64,000 nucleotides of DNA, taken from positions 9,196,395 through 9,260,394 of the forward strand of contig CM056584.1 of assembly GCA_029721435.1 (NCBI GenBank). The letters run 5' to 3'. The translations under genes and the position numbers were made by a program. The DNA is from Gymnothorax reevesii (taxonomy: Eukaryota > Chordata > Actinopteri > Anguilliformes > Muraenidae). Below, piece by piece: positions 1-9,270 of the stretch (its first letter is position 1; the number at the start of each line of letters is the position of its first letter). Below the pieces are notes generated by a model. The model saw nothing but the letters and a program-made list of their open reading frames with translations, was not told where the DNA came from and ran no database searches.

Positions 1-161
1 TCTATGATGTTAATAGGACATCAGATGGCATTTCAGCTTAACCCTGCTTGTGTAAAATAGAAATTGAGTGACGTTAATGTTTGAATGCTAATGCTAACAT
101 GCTAATGCTAGTGATCTAATGTGAGTGCTAATATCTGGTCATTTTCATACTGTACGTGTCC

Positions 162-336
162 TCTATGATGTTAGTATGAGATCAGATGGCATTTCTCCTT
201 CACCCTTCTTGTATTATAAGCAAATTGGGTAATGTTAATGTTTCAATGCTAATGCTAACATGGTGATACTAACATGCTAATGCTAGCAATCTAATGTGAG
301 TGCTAATATCTGGTCATTTTCATACTGTACGTGTCC
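162..336 (+). repeat. B-type 175 bp monomer (first of 41)
   Basis: B-type monomers combine a diverged left part with a third 14 bp subunit. The left part reads TTAGTATGAG, CATTTCTCCTTCACCC, TTCTTGTATTATAAGCAAAT and a TAATGTTAATGTTTC stretch. Here the subunits are 246-259, 260-273 (ATGGTGATACTAAC) and 274-287. The tail usually reads GCTAGCAATC and TACCTGGTC. The 41 starts are 162, 820, 2763, 5835, 7295, 11495, 13116, 17149, 18612, 19592, 20733, 21391, 23015, 23351, 23848, 25311, 26613, 27271, 28412, 30519, 30855, 32318, 33620, 34278, 35419, 36721, 37379, 39326, 39662, 41128, 42913, 44859, 46482, 51153, 52133, 55194, 55852, 57154, 58458, 61370 and 63799. They average one per 9-10 monomers and mark the higher-order repeat phases. 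Confidence 0.95.
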
Positions 337-434
337 TCTATGATGAGAATATGGGATCAGATGGCATTTCAGCTTCACCCTGTTTGTGTAAAATGGAAAT
401 TGAGTGACGTTAATGTTTGAATGCTAATGCTAAC

Positions 435-442
435 ATGCAAAT
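435..442 (+). promoter_or_regulatory. Octamer-like ATGCAAAT within a variant monomer (not shown functional)
   Basis: A subset of monomers has ATGCAAATGCTAGC as the second 14 bp subunit, which contains the classical POU octamer ATGCAAAT. Other copies lie at 3841, 6910, 8212 and 9822, with more near 12.9, 14.2, 15.5, 16.9, 26.7, 33.7 and 36.8 kb. The usual form ATGCTAAT differs by one base and is itself known as a weaker POU-type site. Binding is only a possibility from motif match; a single A/T change in a repeat can give this by chance. Confidence 0.25.
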
Positions 443-489
443 GCTAGCGATCTAATGTGAGTGCTAATATCTGGTCATTTTCATACTGT

Positions 490-1476
490 ACGTGTCCTCT
501 ATGATGTTAATAGGAGATCAGATGGCATTTCAGCTTAACCCTGCTTGTGTAAAATGGAAATTTAGTGACGTTAATGTTTGAATGCTAATGCTAACATTCT
601 AATGCTAGCGATCTAATGTGAGTGCTAATATCTGGTCATTTTCATACTGTACGTGTCCTCTATGATGGGAGTATGGGATCAGATGGCATTTCAGCTTAAC
701 CCTGCTTGTGTAAAATAGAAATTGAGTGACGTTAATGTTTGAATGCTAATGCTAACATGCTAATGCTAGTGATCTAATGTGAGTGCAAATATCTGGTCAT
801 TTTCATACTGTACGTGTCCTCTATGATGTTAGTATGAGATCAGATGGCATTTCTCCTTCACCCTTCTTGTATTATAAGCAAATTGGGTAATGTTAATGTT
901 TCGATGCTAATGATAACATGCTGATGCTAACATGCTAATGCTAGCAATCTAATGTGAGTGCTAATACCTGGTCATTTTCATACTGTACATGTCCTCTATG
1001 ATGGGAGTATGGGATCAGATGGCATTTCAGCTTAACCCTGCTTGTGTAAAATGGAAATTGAGTGACGTTAACGTTTGAATGCTAATGCTAACATGCTAAT
1101 GCTAGCTATCTAATGAGAGTTCTAATATCTGGTCATTTTCATACTATACGTGTCCTCTTTGATGTTAATAGGAGATCAGATGGCATTTCAGCTTAACCCT
1201 TCTTTTTTAAAATGGAAATTGAGTGATTTTAATGTTAAAATGCTAATGCTAACATGCTATAGCTAGCGATCTAATGTGAGTGCTAATACCTGGTCATTTT
1301 CATACTGTACGTGTCCTCTATGATGAGAATATGGGATCAGATGGCATTTCAGCTTAACCCTGTTTGTGTAAAATGGAAATTGAGTGAAGTTAATGTTTAA
1401 ATGCTAATGCTAACATGCTAATGCTAGCGATCTAATGTGAGTGCTAATATCTGGTCATTTTCATACTGTACATGTC
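490..1476 (+). repeat. Higher-order copy, 12-monomer spacing, copy 1
   Basis: This six-monomer stretch recurs 1943 bp downstream (2433-3419). The spacing equals 12 x 161 + 14 - 3, as expected with one B monomer (820) and one 158 bp monomer (1961) between them. Both copies include the B monomer with ATGCTAATGATAAC, then a monomer with GTTAACGTTTG and AGCTATCTAATGAGAG, then one with CTTCTTTTTTAAAATGG and GCTATAGCTAGC. Only scattered differences are visible, for example ACATTCT at about 595 against ACATGCT in copy 2. Confidence 0.85.
904..945 (+). repeat. Triple 14 bp subunit of a B-type monomer
   Basis: Within the B monomer starting at 820, the three units are ATGCTAATGATAAC (904-917), ATGCTGATGCTAAC (918-931) and ATGCTAATGCTAGC (932-945). 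The middle unit, with G at its sixth base, is the extra one, so 161 + 14 = 175 bp. Nearly all 175 bp monomers carry the same ATGCTGATGCT middle unit. That suggests one ancestral slippage or unequal exchange, then spread by copying, rather than 41 separate events (inference). Confidence 0.92.
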
Positions 1477-1960
1477 TTCTATGATGGGAGTATGGGATCA
1501 GATGGCATTTCAGCTTAACCCTGCTTGTGTAAAATGGAAATTGAGTGACATTAATGTTTGAATGCTAATGCTAACATGCTAATGCTAGCGATCTAATGTG
1601 AGTTCTAATATCTGGTCATTTTCATACTACACGTATCCTCTATGATGTTCATAGGAGATCAGATGGCATTTCAGCTTAACCCTTCTTGTTTAAAATGGAA
1701 ATTGAGTTATGTTAATGTTTCAATGCTAATGCTAACATGCTAATGCTAGCGCTCTAATGTGAATGCTATTATGTGGTCATTTTTATACTGTACGTGTCCT
1801 CTATGATGTTAATAGGAGATCAGATGGCATTTCAGCTTAACCCTGCTTGTGTAAAATGGGAATTGAGCGATGTTAATGTTTAAATGCTAATGCTAACATG
1901 CTAATGCTAGCGATCTAATGTGAGTGCTAAGATCTGGTCATTTTCATACTATACGTGTCC

Positions 1961-2118
1961 TTTATGATGTTAATAGGAGATCAGATGGCATTTCAGCTTA
2001 ACCCTTGTGTAAAATGGAAATTGAGTGATGTTAATGTTTAAATGCTAATGCTAACATGCTAATGCTAGCGCTCTAATGTGAGTGCTAATATCTGGTCATT
2101 TTCATACTGTACGTGTCC
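1961..2118 (+). repeat. 158 bp monomer, deletion form 1 (first of 8)
   Basis: Three bases are lost from CCCTTCTTGTG, leaving CCCTTGTG. The same deletion is seen in monomers starting at 1961, 6332, 12153, 14901, 16186, 47459, 49707 and 52949. All eight begin TTTA (or TTTACG) in place of TCTA, so they descend from one deletion event carried along by higher-order duplication. Because copies occur near 2-16 kb and again near 47-53 kb, the lineage bridges the two halves of the window. Confidence 0.93.
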
Positions 2119-2440
2119 TCTATGATGGGAATATGGGATCAGATGGCATTTCAGCATAACCCTGCTTGTGTAAAATGGAAATTGAGAGACGTTAATGTTT
2201 GAATACTAATGCTAACATGCTAATGCTAGCAATCTAATGTGAGTGCTAATACCTGGTCATTTTCATATTGCACATGTCCTCTATGATGGAAGTATGGGAT
2301 CAGATGGCATTTCAGCTTAACCCTGCTTGTGTAAAATGGAAATTGAGTGACGTTAATGTTTGAATACTAATGCTAACATGCTAATGCTAGCGCTCTAATG
2401 TGAATGCTAATATGTGGTCATTTTTATACTGTACGTGTCC

Positions 2441-2601
2441 TCTATGATGTTAATAGGAGATCAGATGGCATTTCAGCTTAACCCTGCTTGTGTAAAATGG
2501 AAATTTAGTGACGTTAATGTTTGAATGCTAATGCTAACATGCTAATGCTAGCGATCTAATGTGAGTGCTAATATCTGGTCATTTTCATACTGTACGTGTC
2601 C
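2441..2601 (+). repeat. Representative canonical (A-type) 161 bp monomer
   Basis: This copy is close to the consensus. In order it holds the start TCTATGATGTTAATAGGAGA, CAGATGGCATTTCAGCTTAA, CCCTGCTTGTGTAAAATGG, a TTTAGTGACG stretch (more often TTGAGTGACG), TTAATGTTTGA, two 14 bp subunits at 2525-2552, GATCTAATGTGAGTGCTAAT, ATCTGGTCATTTTCATAC and TGTACGTGTCC. GC is 59 of 161 bases (about 37%). It carries three CpG sites (gaCGtt, agCGat, taCGtg), two GATC sites and one GCTAGC palindrome. The most frequent variable points are the bases after TGATG (ttaatagg, gggagtatggg or gagaatatggg), the CpGs, and gtttGaatg/gtttAaatg. A-type monomers carry most of the array and form the background in which B and C types sit. 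Confidence 0.97.
2525..2552 (+). repeat. Pair of 14 bp subunits inside the monomer
   Basis: ATGCTAATGCTAAC (2525-2538) is followed directly by ATGCTAATGCTAGC (2539-2552). The two units differ at one base, and each is itself two ATGCTA hexamers plus a dinucleotide. Nearly every monomer has this pair at the same place, about 84 bp from the monomer start. The stretch just downstream, ATGTGAGTGCTAAT, matches the unit at about 10 of 14 positions and may be a worn further copy (inference). The pair is the site of the one common length change of the family: B-type monomers have three units instead of two. Confidence 0.93.
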
Positions 2602-3420
2602 TCTATGATGGGAGTATGGGATCAGATGGCATTTCAGCTTAACCCTGCTTGTGTAAAATAGAAATTGAGTGACGTTAATGTTTGAATGCTAATGCTAACA
2701 TGCTAATGCTAGTGATCTAATGTGAGTGCAAATATCTGGTCATTTTCATACTGTACGTGTCCTCTATGATGTTAGTATGAGATCAGATGGCATTTCTCCT
2801 TCACCCTTCTTGTATTATAAGCAAATTGGGTAATGTTAATGTTTCGATGCTAATGATAACATGCTGATGCTAACATGCTAATGCTAGCAATCTAATGTGA
2901 GTGCTAATACCTGGTCATTTTCATACTGTACATGTCCTCTATGATGGGAGTATGGGATCAGATGGCATTTCAGCTTAACCCTGCTTGTGTAAAATGGAAA
3001 TTGAGTGACGTTAACGTTTGAATGCTAATGCTAACATGCTAATGCTAGCTATCTAATGAGAGTTCTAATATCTGGTCATTTTCATACTATACGTGTCCTC
3101 TTTGATGTTAATAGGAGATCAGATGGCATTTCAGCTTAACCCTTCTTTTTTAAAATGGAAATTGAGTGATTTTAATGTTAAAATGCTAATGCTAACATGC
3201 TATAGCTAGCGATCTAATGTGAGTGCTAATACCTGGTCATTTTCATACTGTACGTGTCCTCTATGATGAGAATATGGGATCAGATGGCATTTCAGCTTAA
3301 CCCTGTTTGTGTAAAATGGAAATTGAGTGAAGTTAATGTTTAAATGCTAATGCTAACATGCTAATGCTAGCGATCTAATGTGAGTGCTAATATCTGGTCA
3401 TTTTCATACTGTACATGTCC

Positions 3421-3581
3421 TCTATGATGTAAATAGGAGATCAGATGGCATTTCAGCTTTACCCTTCTTGTATAATAAAAAAATTGAGTAATGTTAATGT
3501 TTAAATGCTAAAGCTAACATGCTAATGCTAGCGATCTAATGTGAGTTCTAATATCTGGTCATTTTTATACTGTACGTGTCC
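3421..3581 (+). repeat. C-type A-rich monomer (first of at least 37)
   Basis: C-type monomers have CTTTACCC or CTTAACCC followed by TTCTTGTATAATAAAAAAA and TTGAGTAATG, where A-type has GCTTGTGTAAAATGG. Many also read ATGCTAAAGCTAAC in the first 14 bp subunit. They share TTGAGTAATGTTAATG with the B type, so B and C probably split from a common variant (inference). Starts seen: 3421, 4869, 7792, 9402, 10690, 13774, 18948, 19270, 22532, 24667, 25969, 27768, 29070, 30036, 31674, 32976, 34775, 36077, 38842, 40481, 41786, 44375, 45839, 48261, 50509, 51489, 54711, 55369, 56510, 57814, 58955, 59599, 60404, 60726, 62028, 62833 and 63155. The A run is 7 long in most, 8 in 38842 and 44375, and broken in 58955. 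AATAAA within it is chance in an A-rich tract, not a supported polyadenylation site. Confidence 0.93.
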
Positions 3582-4707
3582 TCTATGATGTTAATAGGAG
3601 ATCAGATGGCATTTCAGCTTAACCCTTCTTGTGTAAAATGGAAATTGAGTGACATGAATGTTTTAATACTAATGCTAACATGCTAATGCTAGCGCTCTAA
3701 TGTGAGTGCTAATATGTGGTCATTTTCATACTGTACGTGTCCTCTATGATGGGAATATGGGATCAGATGGCATTTCAGCTTAACCCTGTTTGTGTAAAAT
3801 GGAAATTGAGTGACGTTAATGTTTAAATGCTAATGCTAACATGCAAATGCTAGAGATCTAATAAGAGTGCTAATATCTGGTCATTTTCATACTGTACGTG
3901 TCCTCTATGATGTTAATAGGAGATCAGATGGCATTTCAGCGTAACCCTGCTTGTGTAAAATGGAAATTTAGTGACGTTAATGTTTGAATGCTCATGCTAA
4001 CATGCTAATGCTAGCGATCTAATGTGAGTGCTAATATCTGGTCATTTTCATACTGTACGTGTCCTCTATGATGGGAGTATGGGATCAGATGGCATTTCAG
4101 CTTAACCCTGCTTGTGTACAATGGAAATTTAGTGACGTTAATGTTTGAATGCTAATGCTAACATGCTAATGCTAGCGATCTAATGTGGGTGCTAATATCT
4201 GGTCATTTTCATACTGTCGTGTCCTCTATGATGTTAATAGGAGATCAGATGGCATTTCAGCTTAACCCTGCTTGTGTAAAATGGAAATTTAGTGACGTTA
4301 ATGTTTGAATGCTAATGCTAACATGCTAATGCTAGCGATCTAATGTGGGTGCTAATATCTGGTCATTTTCATACTGTACGTGTCCTCTATGATGGGAGTA
4401 TGGGATCAGATGGCATTTCAGCTTAACCCTGCTTGTGTAAAATGGAAATTGAGTGACGTTAATGTTTGAATACTAATGCTAACATGCTAATGCTAGCAAT
4501 CTAATGTGAGTGCTAATATCTGGTCATTTTCATACTGTACGTGTCCTCTATGATGGGAGTATGGAATCAGATGGCATTTCAGCTTAACCCTGCTTGTGTA
4601 AAATAGAAATTGAGTGATGTTAATGTTTGAATGCTAATGCTAACATGCTAATGCTAGCGATCTAATTTGAGTTCTAATATCTGGTCATTTTCATACTGTA
4701 AGTGTCC

Positions 4708-4868
4708 TCTATGATGTTAGTATGAGATCAGATGGCATTTCTCCTTCACCCTTCTTGTATGATGAGCAAATTGAGTAATGTTAATGTTTCAATGCTAATG
4801 CTAACATGCTAATGCTAGCGATCTAATGTGAGTGCTTATAGTTGGTCATTTTCATACTGTACGTGTCC
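4708..4868 (+). repeat. B-headed 161 bp hybrid monomer (first of 6)
   Basis: The left part is B-type (TTAGTATGAG, TTTCTCCTTCACCC, here with GTATGATGAGC), but only two 14 bp subunits follow, giving 161 bp. Similar hybrids start at 4708, 9080, 10529, 48744, 60243 and 62672. Most return to an A-type tail (GCTAGCGATC); the one at 48744 keeps the B-type tail GCTAGCAATC and has simply lost one subunit. The copies at 4708, 10529, 60243 and 62672 share the rare GATGAGC spelling and are followed by the same TAATAGTTGG and TTAATTGG variants. They are therefore one lineage, seen 50 kb apart. Confidence 0.88.
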
Positions 4869-7800
4869 TCTATGATGTTAATTGGAGATCAGATGGCATT
4901 TCAGCTTAACCCTTCTTGTATAATAAAAAAATTGAGTAATGTTAATGTTTAAATGCTAATGCTAACATGCTAATGCTAGCGATCTAATGTGAGTTCTAAT
5001 ATCTGGTCATTTTCATACTATACGTGTCCTCTATAATGTTAATAGGAGATCAGATGGCATTTCAGCTTAACCCTTCTTGTGTAAAATGGAAATTGAGAGA
5101 CATTAATGTTTTAATACTAATGCTAACATGCTAATGCTAGCGATCTAATGTGAGTGCTAATATCTGGTCATTTTCATACTGTACGTGTCCTCTATGATGT
5201 TAATAGGAGATCAGATGGCATTTCAGCTTAACCCTGCTTGTGTAAAATGGAAATTTAGTGACGTTAATGTTTGAATGCTAATGCTAACATGCTAATGCTA
5301 GCGATCTAATGTGAGTGCTAATATCTGGTCATTTTCATACTGTACGTGTCCTCTATGATGTTAATAGGAGATCAGATGGCATTTCAGCTTAACCCTGCTT
5401 GTGTAAAATGGAAATTTAGTGACGTTAGTGTTTGAATGCTAATGCTAACATGCTAATGCTAGCGATCTAATGTGAGTGCTAATATCTGGTCATTTTCATA
5501 CTGTACGTGTCCTCTATGATGGGAGTATGGGATCAGATGGCATTTCAGCTTAACCCTGCTTGTGTAAAATGGAAATTGAGTGAAGTTAATGTTGGAATAC
5601 TAATGCTAACATGCTTATGCTAGCAATCTAATGTGAGTGCCAATATCTGGTGATTTTCATACTGTACGTGTCCTCTATGATTGGAGTATGGGATCAGATG
5701 GCATTTCAGCTTAACCCTGCTTGTGTAAAATAGAAATTGAGTGACGTTAATGTTTGAATGCTAATGCTAACATGCTAATGCTAGTGATCTAATGTGAGTG
5801 CTAATATCTGGTCATTTTCATACTGTACGTGTCCTCTATGATGTTAGTATGAGATCAGATGGCATTTCTCCTTCACCCTTCATGTATTATAAGCAAATTG
5901 GGAAATGTTAATGTTTCAATGCTAATGCTAACATGCTGATGCTAACATGCTAATGCTAGCAATCTCATGTGAGTGCTCATACCTGGTCATTTTCATACTG
6001 TACATGTCTTCTATGATGGGAGTATGGGATCAGATGGCATTTCAGCTTAACCCTGCTTGTGTAAAATGGAAATTGATTGATGTTAATGTTTGAATGCTAA
6101 TGCTAACATGCTAATGCTAGCGCTCTAATGTGAATGCTAATATGTGGTCATTTTTATACTGTACGTGTCCTCTATGATGTTAATAGGAGATCAGATGGCA
6201 TTTCAGCTTAACCCTGCTTGTGTAAAATGGGAATTGAGCGATGTTAATGTTTAAATGCTAATGCTAACATGCTAATGCTAGCGATCTAATGTGAGTGCTA
6301 ATATCTGGTCATTTTCATACTATACGTGTCCTTTATGATGTTAATAGGAGATCAGATGGCATTTCAGCTTAACCCTTGTGTAAAATGGAAATTGAGTGAT
6401 GTTAATGTTTAAATGCTAATGCTAACATGCTAATGCTAGCGCTCTAATGTGAGTGCTAATATCTGTTCATTTTCATACTGTACGTGTCCTCTATGATGGG
6501 AATATGGGATCAGATGGCATTTCAGCATAACCCTGCTTGTGTAAAATGGAAATTGAGTGACGTTAATGTTTGAATACTAATGCTAACATGCTAATGCTAG
6601 CAATCTAATGTGAGTGCTAATACCTGGTCATTTTCATATTGCACATGTCCTCTATGATGGAAGTATGGGATCAGATGGCATTTCAGCTTAACCCTGCTTG
6701 TGTAAAATGGAAATTGAGTGACGTTAATGTTTGAATGCTTATGCTAACATGCTAATGCTAGCGATCTAATGTGAGTGCTTATACCTGGTCATTTTCATAC
6801 TGTACGTGTCCTCTATGATGAGAATATGGGATCAGATGGCATTTCAGCTTCACCCTGTTTGTGTAAAATGGAAATTGAGTGACGTTAATGTTTGAATGCT
6901 AATGCTAACATGCAAATGCTAGCGATCTAATGTGAGTGCTAATATCTGGTCATTTTCATACTGTACGTGTCCTCTATGATGTTAATAGGAGATCAGCTGG
7001 CATTTCAGCTTAACCCTGCTTGTGTAAAATGGAAATTTAGTGACGTTAATGTTTGAATGCTAATGCTAACATTCTAATGCTAGCGATCTAATGTGAGTGC
7101 TAATATCTGGTCATTTTCATACTGTACGTGTCCTCTATGATGGGAGTATGGGATCAGATGGCATTTCAGCTTAACCCTGCTTGTGTAAAATAGAAATTGA
7201 GTGACGTTAATGTTTGAATGCTAATGCTAACATGCTAATGCTAGTGATCTAATGTGAGTGCAAATATCTGGTCATTTTCATACTGTACGTGTCCTCTATG
7301 ATGTTAGTATGAGATCAGATGGCATTTCTCCTTCACCCTTCTTGTATTATGAGCAAATTGAGTAATGTTAATGTTTCGATGCTAATGATAACATGCTGAT
7401 GCTAACATGCTAATGCTAGCAATCTAATGTGAGTGCTAATACCTGGTCATTTTCATACTGTACATGTCCTCTATGATGGGAGTATGGGATCAGATGGCAT
7501 TTCAGCTTAACCCTTCTTTTTTAAAATGGAAATTGAGTGATTTTAATGTTTAAATGCTAATGCTAACATGCTATTGCTAGCGATCTAATGTGAGTGCTAA
7601 TACCTGGTCATTTTCATACTGTACGTGTCCTCTATGATGAGAATATGGGATCAGATGGCATTTCAGCTTAACCCTGTTTGTGTAAAATGGAAATTGAGTG
7701 AAGTTAATGTTTAAATGCTAATGCTAACATGCTAATGCTAGCGATCTAATGTGAGTGCTAATATCTGGTCATTTTCATACTGTACATGTCCTCTATGATG

Positions 7801-9270
7801 TAAATAGGAGATCAGATGGCATTTCAGCTTTACCCTTCTTGTATAATAAAAAAATTGAGTAATGTTAATGTTTAAATGCTAAAGCTAACATGCTAATGCT
7901 AGCGATCTAATGTGAGTTCTAATATCTGGTCATTTTCATACTGTACGTGTCCTCTATGATGTTAATAGGAGATCAGATGGCATTTCAGCTTAACCCTTCT
8001 TGTGTAAAATGGAAATTGAGTGACATGAATGTTTTAATACTAATGCTAACATGCTAATGCTAGCGCTCTAATGTGAGTGCTAATATGTGGTCATTTTCAT
8101 ACTGTACGTGTCCTCTATGATGGGAATATGGGATCAGATGGCATTTCAGCTTAACCCTGTTTGTGTAAAATGGAAATTGAGTGACGTTAATGTTTAAATG
8201 CTAATGCTAACATGCAAATGCTAGCGATCTAATATGAGTGCTAATATCTGGTCATTTTCATACTGTACGTGTCCTCTATGATGTTAATAGGAGATCAGAT
8301 GGCATTTCAGCGTAACCCTGCTTGTGTAAAATGGAAATTTAGTGACGTTAATGTTTGAATGCTCATGCTAACATGCTAATGCTAGCGATCTAATGTGAGT
8401 GCTAATATCTGGTCATTTTCATACTGTACGTGTCCTCTATGATGGGAGTATGGGATCAGATGGAATTTCAGCTTAACCCTGCTTGTTTACAATGGAAATT
8501 TAGTGACGTTAATGTTTGAATGCTAATGCTAACATGGTAATGCTAGCGATCTAATGTGAGTGTTAATATCTGGTCATTTTCATACTACACGTGTCCTCTA
8601 TGATGTTAATAGGAGATCAGATGGCATTTCAGCTTAACCCTTCTTGTTTAAAATGGAAATTGAGTGGTGTTAATATTTAAATGCTAATGTTAACATGCTA
8701 ATTCTAGCGCTGTAATGTGAGTGCTAATATGTGGTCATTTTCATACTGTACGTCTCCTCTATGATGGGAATATGGGATCAGATGGCATTTCAGCTTAACC
8801 CTGTTTGTGTAAACTGGAAATTGAGTGACGTTAATGTTTAAATGCTAATGCTAACATGCTAATGCTAGCGATCTAATGCGAGTTCTAATATCTGGTCATT
8901 TTCATACTGTACGTGTCCTCTATGATGTTAATAAAAGATCAGATGGCATTTCAGCTTAACCCTGCTTGTGTGAAATGGAAATTTAGTGACGTTATTGTTT
9001 GAATGCTAATGCTAACATGCTAATGCTAGTGATCTAATGTGAGTGCAAATATCTGGTCATTTTCATACTGTACGTGTCCTCTATGATGTTAGTATGAGAT
9101 CAGATGGCATTTCTCCTTCACCCTTCTTGTATTATAAGCAAATTGAGTAATGTTAATGTTTCGATGCTAATGATAACATGCTAATGCTAGCGATCTAATG
9201 TGAGTTCTAATATCTGGTCATTTTCATACTGTACGTGTCCTCTATGATGTTAATAAAAGATCAGATGGCA

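Larger units (their letters stand above)
2433..3419 (+). repeat. Higher-order copy, 12-monomer spacing, copy 2
   Basis: Second copy of the 490-1476 block, near identical. At its right edge the sequences part: copy 1 continues with TCTTCTATGATGGGAG, while copy 2 enters the C-type monomer at 3421. At its left edge copy 2 follows a TTTTTATAC variant that copy 1 lacks. These edges mark where the duplicated segment was joined. Confidence 0.85.
3290..8870 (+). repeat. Roughly 37-monomer higher-order block, copy 1
   Basis: The order of monomer variants here is repeated in 9271-14850. The shift is 5981 bp at the C monomer 3421/9402, 5821 bp at the GATGAGC hybrids 4708/10529, 5660 bp at the B monomers 5835/11495, 5821 bp at 7295/13116 and 5982 bp at 7792/13774. 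The steps of about 161 show that single monomers were lost or gained after the block duplicated. Markers in order include C type, GACATGAATG, GCATGCAAATGC, CAGCGTAACC, GATGAGC, AATAGTTGG, TTGGAATACT, and the 158 bp form 1 at 6332. Confidence 0.82.

Noticed and set aside
162..336. B-type monomer as a separate inserted element
   Set aside because: It aligns to the A monomer along its full length, with substitutions in the left part and one extra 14 bp subunit, and stays in phase with its neighbours.
2441..2601. tRNA, 5S or other small RNA origin of the monomer
   Set aside because: I could not find A and B box promoter motifs, a cloverleaf or a run of T acting as a terminator in a fitting order. 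The AT-rich hexamer core does not resemble known small RNAs.
3421..3581. Polyadenylation signal or retroelement tail (AATAAAAAAA)
   Set aside because: The A-rich run lies inside a regular 161 bp monomer shared by at least 37 copies. There is no target-site duplication, element body or unique flank.
7295..7469. CENP-B box in monomers with TTTCGATGC
   Set aside because: Only the TTCG part is present. The required A and CGGG positions are absent, and most monomers lack even TTCG.
8588..8593. E-box CACGTG in ACTACACGTGTCC variants as a regulatory site
   Set aside because: It arises by a small change from the usual TACGTG in a few monomers, and nothing nearby could be regulated.
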